Shown here: positions 8,848 through 18,040 of the stretch, piece after piece
How positions within the stretch are numbered: position 1 is the stretch's first letter
Layout of the letters: the number at the start of each line of letters is the position of its first letter
Assembly: GCA_007117355.1 (NCBI GenBank)
Contig: SKGS01000044.1
Location: 1 to 64,000, forward strand
Length of the DNA stretch: 64,000 nucleotides
Direction of reading: 5' to 3'
From: Lishizhenia sp.
Lineage (GTDB): Bacteria; Bacteroidota; Bacteroidia; Flavobacteriales_D; Crocinitomicaceae
Notes under the pieces: generated by a model
What the model was told of the DNA's origin: nothing
The model's database searches: none
What the model saw: only the letters and a program-made list of their open reading frames with translations
Translations under genes and position numbers: made by a program

Positions 8848-9207
8848 TTAAAACGTTTCTTCAATTATAATCGCAACATTTTCAACATTACCATCTATTG
8901 GTGGAGATATTTTGGTAACCTTGATTTTAGCTTTTAGTACACCGCGAAGTTCTTGTTTGAAACGCTGCATAATTCTGTTTCCGACATGTTCTATCAATTT
9001 AGAACGCTGCATCATTTCTTCTTCCACAATTTTGTTGATAGCAACATAATCTACTGTATCGCTTAGTGAATCGGAAATAAAAGAATTACTAAAATCAGTT
9101 GTTACTTTTACATCCACAATGTAATTACCACCAATTTTTCCTTCTTCAGGTAAACAACCATGGTAAGAATAACATTTGATGCCGTTTACCTCTATTGTAT
9201 GTTGCAT
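8848..9207 (-). CDS. folB: Dihydroneopterin aldolase
   Basis: This 119-residue protein has the usual FolB length. It converts 7,8-dihydroneopterin to 6-hydroxymethyl-7,8-dihydropterin and glycolaldehyde in cytoplasmic folate synthesis. Supporting segments are IKCYSYHGCLPEEGKIGGNY near the N-terminus, with the conserved Glu used in pterin binding, and KVTKISPPIDG near the C-terminus, with the catalytic Lys. It lies 12 bp downstream of gltX on the same strand, so it is probably the second gene of a gltX-folB operon. Some homologues are dihydroneopterin triphosphate epimerases (FolX), but the motifs fit FolB. Confidence 0.93.
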   Translation of the reverse strand: MQHTIEVNGIKCYSYHGCLPEEGKIGGNYIVDVKVTTDFSNSFISDSLSDTVDYVAINKIVEEEMMQRSKLIEHVGNRIMQRFKQELRGVLKAKIKVTKISPPIDGNVENVAIIIEETF

Positions 9208-9219
9208 TTGTATATTCTA

Positions 9220-10743
9220 CTATTTAATTAACTCTTGAATTTTAACAATTCCTTTGTCCATGCGTTGAATACTTTCTTCTTTACCTAAAAGCGCACAAAT
9301 TTCAAACATGCTTGGTCCCATACCTTTTCCTGTAAGCAACAAACGAAAAGCAGGTAATACTGCCCCAATTCCTTTATTGATATCTTCTAAATATTGTTTA
9401 AAAGATTGTTCGATGTTTTCAGTACTGAACTGTTCAAGAGTTGCTAGTTTATTAGACCAACTAGACATAATTTCGGTGGTATCTTCCTTCCATTTTTTGC
9501 GCAATGTTTTTTCGTCGTATTCTCTTGGTTCAGTAAAGAAGTAGTCACCTTCTTTTGGAATATCAGAAATAAAAGTAGCTCTTTCTTTCATTAAACGACA
9601 TACAGCGGTTAAAAACGTTTTATCGTAATTTCCGTCAATTAGTAAAGCTAACTCGTCTGCTAGTATTTCGTCTGATGTTGCTCTAAGATATTGTTGTTGG
9701 AACCATCTAGTTTTTTCTGCGTCAAACTTTGCGCCTGCTTTTGCAACGCGCTCAAGGGAAAATGAAGCCACTAATTCATCTAAACTAAATATCTCCTGCG
9801 GAGTACCTGGATTCCATCCTAAAAAGGCTAGCATATTGATAAAAGCTCCTGGAAAGTAGCCTTTTTCTCTGTAGCCTGAATATAATTCTCCTTCACTAGT
9901 TGTCCAGTCTGTTGGAAAAACAGGAAATCCAAGTCTATCACCGTCTCTTTTCGAAAGCTTTCCGTTTCCATCAGGACGCAACAACAAAGGTAAATGAGCA
10001 AACTTAGGACAATCCCATCCAAAAGCTTCATATAATAATACATGTAATGGTGCTGAAGGAAGCCATTCTTCGCCCCTAATTACATGAGAAATCTCCATGG
10101 TGTGATCATCAACTATATTTGCGAGATGATACGTTGGCATTCCGTCACTTTTATACAAAACCTTGTCGTCTAAATTATTGGTGTTTACTACCACCCAGCC
10201 ACGAATTACATCTTCGAAGCGAACATCTGTATTTCTAGGCATTTTAAACCGAATGACATAAGGTTCTCCGTTTGCTATACGTGCATTAACATCATCCGCA
10301 GGTAATGTTAATGAGTTCTTCATAGAAGACCGCGTAATACTATTGTATTGCCAGTTAGGCATTTTCATGCTTTTTGCCTGTTCACGCATAGCGTCTAATT
10401 CTTCAGCAGTGTCAAATGCATAATATGCCCATCCTTTTTCAATTAGTTCTTCAGCATATTTTGGATACATTGATTTTCGTTCTGACTGAATGTATGGTCC
10501 ATGATTTCCGGCTATTCCAGGTCCTTCATCCGGACTAATTCCGCACCAGTTTAACGCATCAATGATATATTCTTGTGTTCCTTCGACAAACCTTGTTTGG
10601 TCAGTATCTTCTATTCGAAGAATAAACGTACCATTGTTTTTCTTAGCAAATAGATAGTTATATAATGCTGTTCTAACTCCACCCATGTGAAGCGGTCCTG
10701 TAGGAGATGGTGCAAATCTTACACGAACTGGTTTATTTGACAT
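9220..10743 (-). CDS. gltX: Glutamate--tRNA ligase
   Basis: This 507-residue class I aminoacyl-tRNA synthetase charges tRNA-Glu with glutamate in the cytoplasm. The HIGH signature is present as PSPTGPLHMGG near residue 12, and the KMSKS signature as KLSKRDG near residue 263. The middle contains the expected tRNA-contact text (DDHTMEISHVIRGEEWLPSA) and the C-terminus an all-helical anticodon-binding domain. The length is normal for the discriminating bacterial enzyme. It heads the gltX-folB operon; a TATCTTTG box lies 27 bp upstream. Confidence 0.97.
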   Translation of the reverse strand: MSNKPVRVRFAPSPTGPLHMGGVRTALYNYLFAKKNNGTFILRIEDTDQTRFVEGTQEYIIDALNWCGISPDEGPGIAGNHGPYIQSERKSMYPKYAEELIEKGWAYYAFDTAEELDAMREQAKSMKMPNWQYNSITRSSMKNSLTLPADDVNARIANGEPYVIRFKMPRNTDVRFEDVIRGWVVVNTNNLDDKVLYKSDGMPTYHLANIVDDHTMEISHVIRGEEWLPSAPLHVLLYEAFGWDCPKFAHLPLLLRPDGNGKLSKRDGDRLGFPVFPTDWTTSEGELYSGYREKGYFPGAFINMLAFLGWNPGTPQEIFSLDELVASFSLERVAKAGAKFDAEKTRWFQQQYLRATSDEILADELALLIDGNYDKTFLTAVCRLMKERATFISDIPKEGDYFFTEPREYDEKTLRKKWKEDTTEIMSSWSNKLATLEQFSTENIEQSFKQYLEDINKGIGAVLPAFRLLLTGKGMGPSMFEICALLGKEESIQRMDKGIVKIQELIK

Positions 10744-10769
10744 AGTATTTTATTAAAAATAATTTTGTG

Positions 10770-10777
10770 CAAAGATA
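10770..10777 (-). promoter_or_regulatory. Putative -7 box (TATCTTTG) of gltX-folB
   Basis: TATCTTTG on the minus strand fits TAnnTTTG and is 27 bp from the gltX ATG. A CTG 18 bp further upstream is a one-base variant of the TTG -33 element. Confidence 0.4.
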
Positions 10778-10908
10778 ATCAGTTTTGTTTGTGAACAGTT
10801 GTCTTTTAATTCTTCTATAAGTGCATTTATTATGAAGTTTAACAAACTTTTATTATTCTAGCGTGTAATATTTCCTAACTTTATGAAGTTTATACGATGA
10901 ATAAATAA

Positions 10909-13900
10909 ATGAGTGCAACGGAGCAATTAATAAATCAAGTAGATGGTTTTATAAGAAAGTACTACAAGAATAAAATTCTTAGGGGTATATTATTCTTTGC
11001 CATAATTTTTTCTATCTCTTACCTAATTGTTGTATCGTTAGAATACGTAGGTCGATTTAATTCACTGGTAAGGGGAGGGTTGTTTTTTACTTTTTTATTG
11101 CTGAATGCAATAGTTTTATTTAAAAACTTTTTGGTCCCTTTTGCGCAATTATTTTCCTACGGGAAGAGAATTAATAGGCAACAAGCAGCGGAAATAATTG
11201 GGCGTTTTTTTCCAGAAGTTAATGATAAACTGTTAAACACACTACAGTTAAATGATGCGCTTGAACAACAAGAAGGAGATGTTGATTTATTAAAGGCAAG
11301 CATTAGAAAAAATGCTGAGAAACTTAGTGTTGTTTCATTTGCAAGCGCTGTTGACTACAAAGAAAATAAGCGTTATTTAAAATTTTTATTGCCTGTTTTT
11401 TTGGTTTTCTTCATTATTGCCATTTTTCTTCCTTCCTTTTTTAAAGACGGCACAACACGTTTGATTAACTACTCAACAGTTTTTGTTCAACCAGCTCCTT
11501 TTACTTTTGAGTTGCTTACTAAAAACTTAAAAATAGAAGAAGGTGATGCTGTATTACTAGAAGTGAAACTTGTTCCAAATAAAGGTGGAGAGTTACCCGA
11601 AAAAGTGTATTTAGAAAGTTCTGAGGGTAGATTTCTAATGGAAAAAGCTTCCGTTTCAAAAGCATCTTATTTATTGCCTAAAATTAAAAGAAATACTAAG
11701 TTCAATTTTTTGGCAAATGGTTTTCGTTCAGAAGAAAAAACCATTGAAGTAATTTCTAAAACAGCTTTAGAAGATGTAAATGTGCTGTTGGAGTTTCCTT
11801 CTTACCTTTCAATTCCTTCTCAGGAAGTAAAGAACCCAAATGATTTAATGGTTCCCGAAGGAACTAAGGTTACGTGGAACGGAAGAACTAGAAATACCAA
11901 ATCGCTTGAAGTTTTATTGGGTGATTCTGTTCAAGAACTTAACAATAAAGGTTTTCGTTTTTCTGCTACGTTTCGAGAGAATCAAACAGCAAAGTTTTTA
12001 TTAAAAAATAATCAAAGTGAAAAACTCGATACGGTGTTTTTTGAAGTTGGCGTCATCAAAGATGCTTACCCTTCTATTAGGTTAGAACAATCCGTTGATT
12101 CGTTAAATACACAACTTGTAATATTGGAAGGTTTAGCCTCAGATGACCATGGTATTTCGAAGCTAGAGTTTGTTACAGAAAGAAAATCTAAAGGTAGAAA
12201 TAGCGTTCCAATAGTTGACAGAAGAAATATTTCAGGTGCGGGTGGAACGAAATTCCCTGTATATGTTCGATTGGATGTTGAAGCATTAGGTTTAACCTTG
12301 GAAGAAGAGTTAAGTTATTACTTTATTGTTTACGATAATGATGGTGTCAATGGTGCTAAATCGGCTAAATCGGCTGTTTTTTCTTATAAAGCTCCATCTA
12401 AAAAAGATTTAGCAGAAGCTAGAGATGCTGCAAAAAGCGAATCTATGAAAGATTTAAAGCAGTTAATGAATGAAAGTAACGAGTTAAAAAATAGAATGGA
12501 GCAGTTCAAAATGGATTTATTAAAAACGAAAAATCCAAGTTGGAAAGAAAGACAGCAATTAGAAGAAATTAAGAAAAAGCAGCAGTCATTTGATGAGAAA
12601 GTTCAGAGCGTTTCCGAAAAACTACAAGAAACCCTAGATGAAATCAACAAATATGAAGAAGTAAGTGATGAGCTTCAAGAAATGCAAGAGATGTTGCAGT
12701 CGCTGCTTGAAGATTTGATGGATGATGAATTGAAAGGTTTATTAGAACAATTGGAGGAGCTAATGGATAATCAGCAACTTGATGGCAAGCAAGAGTTGTT
12801 GGATAATATGGAACAAAAAGCTGAAGATAAAAAAAGACAGATGGATAGAACTATGGAAATGCTGAAGCGCATGGATGTAGAGGAAAAGATTGAAGATATA
12901 GACAATAAACTAGAGGAACTTGCACAGGAACAAATGCAACTCAAAGAAGATATAGAAAATGGAGAAATATCAGATGAAGAAGCGTCAGAAAAACAAGATG
13001 AAATTAATAAGGAGTTTGAAGATGTTCAGAAAGATTTGGATGAGTTAAAGGAGAAAAATGAAGATCTAAAACGTCCGTTAGATTTGGACAAAATGGAAGA
13101 AGATCAAAAGGATGTCGAAAAAGAATTGAATGACGCTAAAGATAATTTGGATAATAATAATTCCAAAAAGGCTAAGGATAACCAAGAAAAGGCAGCGGAT
13201 AAAATGCGTGAAATGGCTTCAAAACTTAGTGCAATGAAGTCAGAAAGTAAACAACAGCAACAAGAAGAAGATATGGCCGCATTAAGAGCTTTACTTGAGA
13301 ATCTGATCAAGATGAGTTTTGACCAAGAGGACAACCTAAAAATGTTCGCTGAAACGAATGTGAACAATCCAAATTTTATACAATTAGGAAGAGAGCAAAG
13401 AAATATAATTGATAATTTCAGACCTGTTGAAGACTCGCTGCTTGCGTTAGCCGACCGAGTTCCTCAACTAAGTTCGTTTGTAACGAAAGAGTTGAATGTA
13501 ATAAACAATAATTTTAGAAATATTCCTGATGATATTGACGAACGAAGAAAACGAGAGTTAGGTATTAAACAACAATTGGTAATGACTAGTTTGAATAATT
13601 TAGCCTTGTTTTTCGACGAATCTTTACAAAACATGCAACAACAAATGCAAGGTGAAATGTCCGGAAGTGGCAGTTGTGATAACCCTGGAGGAAAAGGAAA
13701 AGGCTCTGAAGGGGATGATTTTCAAAACATGAAGGACATGCTAAAAAAGCAGTTGGAAGAAATGCAAAAAGGACCAAACCCTGGAGGGAATAAACCCGGA
13801 GAAGGTCAAGAAATAAAGCTGCCGTTTGGTAATAAAGAAGCAGCACAAATGGCAGCGCAACAAAACGCCATTCGCAAGAAACTAGAAGAGCTTAGAAAGG

Positions 13901-14247
13901 AATATAATAAAGAAGGAAAAAGAGAAGGCAACGAACTGAACGATCTTCTAAAAGAACTAGAAGAACAAGAAAAAGACTTGGTTAATAAGAAATGGGATGG
14001 ACGTTTAATTGAACGTCAGAAAGAAATATTAACTAGACTGTTGGAAAGCGAAAAGGCGCTTCAAGAACGGGGTTGGGATGATGAAAGAGAATCGCAAATA
14101 GGAAAAGATAAAGATTTTGGTAACCAAATTGAATTTTTAGAGTATAAGAACCGAAAAGAAAAGCAAATTGAGTTGTTGCGTGCTGTTGATCCGAATATGT
14201 CAAAGTATTATAGAGACCGTGCTAATGACTTTATTAATGCTAATTAA
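10909..14247 (+). CDS. DUF4175-family membrane protein with long coiled coil
   Basis: This 1112-residue protein has N-terminal membrane segments (about 25-45 and 55-72) and another at about 157-177 (LKFLLPVFLVFFIIAIFL). A periplasmic-looking beta-rich region (about 190-490) follows, and then a very long Glu/Lys/Gln/Met-rich coiled coil (about 500-800). The C-terminus is rich in Gly, Pro, Gln and charged residues (KPGEGQEIKLPFGNKEAAQM). The layout matches the DUF4175 family widespread in Bacteroidota, whose function is unknown. It begins a plus-strand run with an RsbW-like ATPase (20 bp after), ybeY, mnmG and a methyltransferase. Confidence 0.85.
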   Translation: MSATEQLINQVDGFIRKYYKNKILRGILFFAIIFSISYLIVVSLEYVGRFNSLVRGGLFFTFLLLNAIVLFKNFLVPFAQLFSYGKRINRQQAAEIIGRFFPEVNDKLLNTLQLNDALEQQEGDVDLLKASIRKNAEKLSVVSFASAVDYKENKRYLKFLLPVFLVFFIIAIFLPSFFKDGTTRLINYSTVFVQPAPFTFELLTKNLKIEEGDAVLLEVKLVPNKGGELPEKVYLESSEGRFLMEKASVSKASYLLPKIKRNTKFNFLANGFRSEEKTIEVISKTALEDVNVLLEFPSYLSIPSQEVKNPNDLMVPEGTKVTWNGRTRNTKSLEVLLGDSVQELNNKGFRFSATFRENQTAKFLLKNNQSEKLDTVFFEVGVIKDAYPSIRLEQSVDSLNTQLVILEGLASDDHGISKLEFVTERKSKGRNSVPIVDRRNISGAGGTKFPVYVRLDVEALGLTLEEELSYYFIVYDNDGVNGAKSAKSAVFSYKAPSKKDLAEARDAAKSESMKDLKQLMNESNELKNRMEQFKMDLLKTKNPSWKERQQLEEIKKKQQSFDEKVQSVSEKLQETLDEINKYEEVSDELQEMQEMLQSLLEDLMDDELKGLLEQLEELMDNQQLDGKQELLDNMEQKAEDKKRQMDRTMEMLKRMDVEEKIEDIDNKLEELAQEQMQLKEDIENGEISDEEASEKQDEINKEFEDVQKDLDELKEKNEDLKRPLDLDKMEEDQKDVEKELNDAKDNLDNNNSKKAKDNQEKAADKMREMASKLSAMKSESKQQQQEEDMAALRALLENLIKMSFDQEDNLKMFAETNVNNPNFIQLGREQRNIIDNFRPVEDSLLALADRVPQLSSFVTKELNVINNNFRNIPDDIDERRKRELGIKQQLVMTSLNNLALFFDESLQNMQQQMQGEMSGSGSCDNPGGKGKGSEGDDFQNMKDMLKKQLEEMQKGPNPGGNKPGEGQEIKLPFGNKEAAQMAAQQNAIRKKLEELRKEYNKEGKREGNELNDLLKELEEQEKDLVNKKWDGRLIERQKEILTRLLESEKALQERGWDDERESQIGKDKDFGNQIEFLEYKNRKEKQIELLRAVDPNMSKYYRDRANDFINAN

Positions 14248-14267
14248 TTGTAGTTTAATTTGAAAGA

Positions 14268-14681
14268 ATGAGTACTGATTTAAAAGAATTTTCGGGCATT
14301 TCATTTACTTCTGATATAGCCAATCTACCGCAAGTGGAGGTCTTAGTGGAAAACGTTTGTAAAGAATACAACATACATCCTGATAACTATGGAAATATTT
14401 TGATTGCTGTTACCGAGGCGGTTAACAATGCCATAAAACATGGAAATGGATTAGACACAACGAAATCTGTTAATATTAAAGTATTATTTAAAGACGGTTT
14501 TTTGGAATTTCATATTTCAGATGAAGGTCATGGTTTTGATTTTAATAACTTGCCTGACCCTACGGCTCCAGAAAATTTGGAAAAGGAAAATGGACGAGGT
14601 ATATTTTTGATGAAAGCATTGTCTGATGAGGTTAAGTTTCACAATAACGGAAGCTGTGCTGCATTGAAGTTTAAGCTATAG
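14268..14681 (+). CDS. RsbW-like serine kinase/anti-sigma ATPase (HATPase_c_2)
   Basis: This 137-residue standalone GHKL ATPase domain is of the SpoIIAB/RsbW type. The N-box is ILIAVTEAVNNAIKHGN (about 44-60), the G1 box DEGHGFDFNN, and the G2 box ENGRGIFLMKALSDEV. Family members phosphorylate STAS-domain antagonists and sequester a sigma factor, or serve other partner-switching roles. A STAS protein is encoded at 51117-51476 in this window and could be a partner, but no SigB-type sigma factor is seen. It is tightly spaced to ybeY (2 bp), so the two are likely co-transcribed. Confidence 0.9.
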   Translation: MSTDLKEFSGISFTSDIANLPQVEVLVENVCKEYNIHPDNYGNILIAVTEAVNNAIKHGNGLDTTKSVNIKVLFKDGFLEFHISDEGHGFDFNNLPDPTAPENLEKENGRGIFLMKALSDEVKFHNNGSCAALKFKL

Positions 14682-14683
14682 TT

Positions 14684-15091
14684 ATGGTTTACATAGAGTA
14701 CCTTGAAAACTACCAATGGTTAGCTGACGTGTTTTACAATAATGTTGTCAATTTAATCTCTGAAAAAGAGTTTGTTTCTTTTAACGAGGTGTCTTGTATT
14801 CATGGTTCGGATGAATGGTTGTTGGAATACAATAAAAACTACCTTAATCATGATTATTACACAGACATTATAACCTTTGATTACTCAACGGAAGATTTTG
14901 TTTCTGGTGATTTATTAATTAGCCTTACCCGAGTGGAAGACAATGCTAAAAAATTAAATGTTTCACGTGAAACAGAATTAAAAAGAGTTGTGATTCATGG
15001 TTTGCTTCATTTGTGTGGATACAAAGACAAATCAAAAGATGAAATTGAACAAATGCGAAAAAAAGAAGACTACTATTTAAGCTTATTGTAA
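14684..15091 (+). CDS. ybeY: Endoribonuclease YbeY (16S rRNA 3' maturation)
   Basis: This 135-residue UPF0054/YbeY metalloprotein acts in the cytoplasm in 16S rRNA 3'-end processing and ribosome quality control. The metal-site motif is HGLLHLCGYKDK: His105 and His109 are present, and the third ligand position, His in E. coli, is Asp115 here. I recall the GYKD form from other Bacteroidota, so it is probably still functional. Codons 92-97 (N-V-S-R-E-T) contain a perfect parS palindrome, and a second parS lies just after the stop, so this gene doubles as a chromosome-partition landmark. Confidence 0.93.
   Translation: MVYIEYLENYQWLADVFYNNVVNLISEKEFVSFNEVSCIHGSDEWLLEYNKNYLNHDYYTDIITFDYSTEDFVSGDLLISLTRVEDNAKKLNVSRETELKRVVIHGLLHLCGYKDKSKDEIEQMRKKEDYYLSLL
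14959..14974. promoter_or_regulatory. parS centromere site (TGTTTCACGTGAAACA), inside ybeY
   Basis: This 16-bp perfect palindrome is identical to the ParB-binding consensus TGTTnCACGTGAAACA known from Bacillus and many other bacteria. It lies within the ybeY coding sequence, spanning codons 92-97. A second copy is 136 bp downstream. Confidence 0.9.
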
Positions 15092-15094
15092 TTT

Positions 15095-15110
15095 TGTTCC
15101 ACGTGAAACA
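15095..15110. promoter_or_regulatory. parS centromere site (TGTTCCACGTGAAACA), ybeY-mnmG spacer
   Basis: This 16-bp match to the parS consensus (n = C) is in the 32-bp gap between ybeY and mnmG. It is the second of two sites; ParB loading here would mark an origin-proximal segregation locus. Confidence 0.92.
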
Positions 15111-15123
15111 ATGATAGATTAGA

Positions 15124-16986
15124 ATGATTCAAGAATACGATGTTTTGATAGTGGGTGCTGGTCATGCTGGGTGTGAAGCAGCAAATGCTGCGGCTAAATT
15201 AGGCGCAAAAGTGTTGCTTGTGACCATGAATATGAACACTATTGCTCAAATGAGTTGTAATCCTGCGATGGGTGGTGTTGCTAAAGGGCAAATTATTCGT
15301 GAAATTGACGCTTTAGGTGGTGGTTCAGGCATAGTTTCGGACTTAAGCGCAATTCAATTTCGCATGTTGAACAAGTCGAAAGGGCCAGCAATGTGGTCTC
15401 CTCGAACCCAAAATGATAGAATGCGTTTTGCAGAGGAGTGGAGGTTGTTGCTTGAGCGCAACCCAAACGTGGACTTTTGGCAAGATAACGTAACGGAGAT
15501 TATTGTAGAAAACAATAAAATAGTTGGTGTTAAAACAGGAATAGGTGTAAAGATCAATGCTAAGTCGGTGGTTTTAACAAGTGGCACATTCTTAAACGGT
15601 CTTATTCATCTAGGAGAAAAACAATTTGGTGGAGGAAGAGCCGGCGAAAAAGCCTCTATTGGAATAACAGAGTCTTTGGTGAATTTAGGGTTTGAAGCTG
15701 GAAGAATGAAAACCGGAACACCTCCACGAGTAGATGGTCGTTCACTGGATTATTCTAAAATGGAAGAGCAATTTGGAGACGAAGTTCCATCTAAATTTAG
15801 TTATTCGAATACATCAGCGCTTTCAGAGCAACGTTCTTGTTATATAACTTATACCAACACCTCAACGCATGATATATTAAGAACAGGTTTTGATAGAAGC
15901 CCAATGTTTAATGGAGCGATAAAATCAACGGGTCCGCGTTATTGCCCAAGTATAGAGGATAAAATAAATCGTTTTGCCGAAAGAGATAGGCATCAGATAT
16001 TTGTAGAGCCAGAAGGGTGGAACACCATTGAGATTTATGTTAATGGTTTTAGCACAAGTCTTCCTGAAGAAGTGCAGTTTGAAGCAATGAGAACAATCCC
16101 CGGTTTTGAAAATGTAAAAATGTTTCGACCGGGGTATGCAATTGAATACGATTACTTTCCACCGACGCAACTTAAACATACTTTAGAAACGAAGTTGGTT
16201 GAAAACCTATACTTTGCTGGACAAATAAATGGCACCACTGGATATGAAGAAGCCGCTTGTCAAGGTTTAATGGCTGGGATTAATGCCGCAAGAAAAGTGC
16301 AAGAAAAAGACGCTTTTATTCTAAATCGTTCTGATGCTTACATTGGTGTTTTAATAGATGATTTAATTACTAAAGGCACAGAAGAGCCATATAGAATGTT
16401 TACCTCAAGAGCGGAATATAGAATTTTATTGCGCCAAGACAATGCTGATTTACGTCTTACTCCACTAGGTCATGCAATTGGTTTAGCAAGTGATGAAGCT
16501 ATGCAAGGAGTAAAACTTAAAACAGAGCAAACGGATGAAATGAAGCGTTTCTTGCGCAAGGAGGGGATTAAGCCTGAAGAAGCGAATGAAACACTAGCAA
16601 AAAACAATTCTAGTCCAATTACTCAGCAAGTGAAACTAGAGTCATTGTTGACAAGACCGCAACTTGGAATGGAACATTTAATAGAAATATCTGAATCGCT
16701 TCGAAACTATCTTAAAGAATTCGATAGTGAAGTAGTTGAACAAGCTGAAATACAAATTAAGTACGACGGATATATTTCTAGGGAACAAGAAGTCGCAAAT
16801 AAACTTAATAGATTGGATAATGTAGTTATTCCAGATGATATGGATTTTTCCAAATTAAGCAGCCTAAGCGCAGAAGCTGTAGAAAAGTTAACAAATATTC
16901 AACCTTCGAATATTGGACAGGCTTCTAGGATTAGTGGTGTTAGTCCAAGTGATATAAATGTCCTTTTAATTTATTTAGGGCGATAA
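15124..16986 (+). CDS. mnmG: tRNA uridine-5-carboxymethylaminomethyl(34) synthesis enzyme MnmG (GidA)
   Basis: This 620-residue FAD protein works with MnmE to make the cmnm5U modification at wobble position 34 of certain tRNAs. The dinucleotide fold appears at the start (DVLIVGAGHAGCEAANAAAK), followed by the family text SCNPAMGGVAKGQIIREIDA and RMKTGTPPRVDGRS. An FAD-contact region (LYFAGQINGTTGYEEAACQG) follows, with a helical C-terminal domain for MnmE/tRNA contact ending at QASRISGVSPSDINVLLIYL. Full length and intact. It sits next to two parS sites; gidA genes are often close to the replication origin. The preceding gap is too short for much besides the parS site and a ribosome entry region. 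Confidence 0.98.
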   Translation: MIQEYDVLIVGAGHAGCEAANAAAKLGAKVLLVTMNMNTIAQMSCNPAMGGVAKGQIIREIDALGGGSGIVSDLSAIQFRMLNKSKGPAMWSPRTQNDRMRFAEEWRLLLERNPNVDFWQDNVTEIIVENNKIVGVKTGIGVKINAKSVVLTSGTFLNGLIHLGEKQFGGGRAGEKASIGITESLVNLGFEAGRMKTGTPPRVDGRSLDYSKMEEQFGDEVPSKFSYSNTSALSEQRSCYITYTNTSTHDILRTGFDRSPMFNGAIKSTGPRYCPSIEDKINRFAERDRHQIFVEPEGWNTIEIYVNGFSTSLPEEVQFEAMRTIPGFENVKMFRPGYAIEYDYFPPTQLKHTLETKLVENLYFAGQINGTTGYEEAACQGLMAGINAARKVQEKDAFILNRSDAYIGVLIDDLITKGTEEPYRMFTSRAEYRILLRQDNADLRLTPLGHAIGLASDEAMQGVKLKTEQTDEMKRFLRKEGIKPEEANETLAKNNSSPITQQVKLESLLTRPQLGMEHLIEISESLRNYLKEFDSEVVEQAEIQIKYDGYISREQEVANKLNRLDNVVIPDDMDFSKLSSLSAEAVEKLTNIQPSNIGQASRISGVSPSDINVLLIYLGR

Positions 16987-16995
16987 AATCTTATT

Positions 16996-17910
16996 ATGAT
17001 GGACAGGAGTGTTTGCCCTATTTGTGGAGGAAATGAATTTGAGTCGTTCATGGAAACGAAAGATTTTATGATAACAAAAGAATCTTTTTCTTTGGTTTCA
17101 TGTAAGTCTTGTAACTTTATGTTTACCAATCCTATTCCAGATAAAAATGAAATATCGCGCTATTACAAGTCAGAGGAATATGTCTCGCATAGTTCTTCCA
17201 AAAAGGGCTTAATTAATGCTATTTATAATGTTGTCAGAAAATTTAAGATAAAACAAAAAGTAGGGTGGATTAAAAAGTATGCCCAAACTGGTAGTTTATT
17301 AGATGTTGGTTGTGGTACAGGTCATTTTTTAAAAGCAGCTCAAGACTCAGGCTATAAAGCACTAGGTTTAGAACCGGATGAAGAGGCTAGAGGTTTTGCG
17401 AGAAAAGAAAACGAAGTAAATGTACAACCAATAGAAAACCTCTACCATCTTGATGAATCGTCTTACGATGTAATAACGATGTGGCATGTCTTAGAGCATG
17501 TGTATGAGCTCAAAGAAGACCTTGCGCAAATTGAAAAGTTATTAAAGCCAAACGGAACACTTTTTATTGCTGTGCCGAATTGTGGTTCACATGATGCTAA
17601 GGTATATAAAGAATATTGGGCTGCCTATGATGTGCCAAGACATTTATACCATTTTCGTGAAAACGATATTAAAAACTTATTTCAAAAATTTGGTATGACA
17701 TTAGTAGAAATAATTCCGATGAAATTTGACGCATACTATGTTTCTATGCTATCAGAGAAGTACAAAAACGGAAATTTGCTAAAAGCACTTTTAAATGGTC
17801 TAAAATCGAATTTGAAAGCAAAAAAACTTGGTTATTCGAGTCAAGTGTATGTTTTGAAGAAAAAACAAGCGCAAAAACGGCTCAAATTTCAACGATTTTT
17901 TGTTTTGTGA
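16996..17910 (+). CDS. Class I SAM-dependent methyltransferase with N-terminal zinc-ribbon
   Basis: This 304-residue protein begins with a four-cysteine knuckle (CPICGG, then CKSCNFMFTNP) of the type found in sugar- and metabolite-methyltransferases. A Methyltransf_23-like Rossmann domain follows, with SAM motif LLDVGCGTGHFLKAA (about residues 96-110), the acidic residue in LGLEPD, and the post-motif MWHVLEHVYELKEDL. The substrate is unknown. It follows mnmG by 9 bp, so it is probably at the end of the DUF4175-ybeY-mnmG run. The C-terminus is basic and lacks any extra domain. Confidence 0.88.
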   Translation: MMDRSVCPICGGNEFESFMETKDFMITKESFSLVSCKSCNFMFTNPIPDKNEISRYYKSEEYVSHSSSKKGLINAIYNVVRKFKIKQKVGWIKKYAQTGSLLDVGCGTGHFLKAAQDSGYKALGLEPDEEARGFARKENEVNVQPIENLYHLDESSYDVITMWHVLEHVYELKEDLAQIEKLLKPNGTLFIAVPNCGSHDAKVYKEYWAAYDVPRHLYHFRENDIKNLFQKFGMTLVEIIPMKFDAYYVSMLSEKYKNGNLLKALLNGLKSNLKAKKLGYSSQVYVLKKKQAQKRLKFQRFFVL

Positions 17911-18000
17911 TGTCTCATGTTGGATTTTTAGAGATAATTCGTTTTTTGAAGTGAAATTTTTAACAAAAAAAATCAAAAATTAATCTGTTTGCGTTTGATT

Positions 18001-18034
18001 TTGTTTTCTATGGATGCTTAAAGTTGTATATTTG
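18001..18034 (+). promoter_or_regulatory. Putative promoter of a candidate small RNA (TTG - 23 bp - TATATTTG)
   Basis: TTG at 18001-18003 and TATATTTG at 18027-18034 are separated by 23 bp. This fits the flavobacterial form TTG-N(17-23)-TAnnTTTG. No ORF starts within the next 250 bp on this strand. Confidence 0.45.
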
Positions 18035-18040
18035 CCTCCT

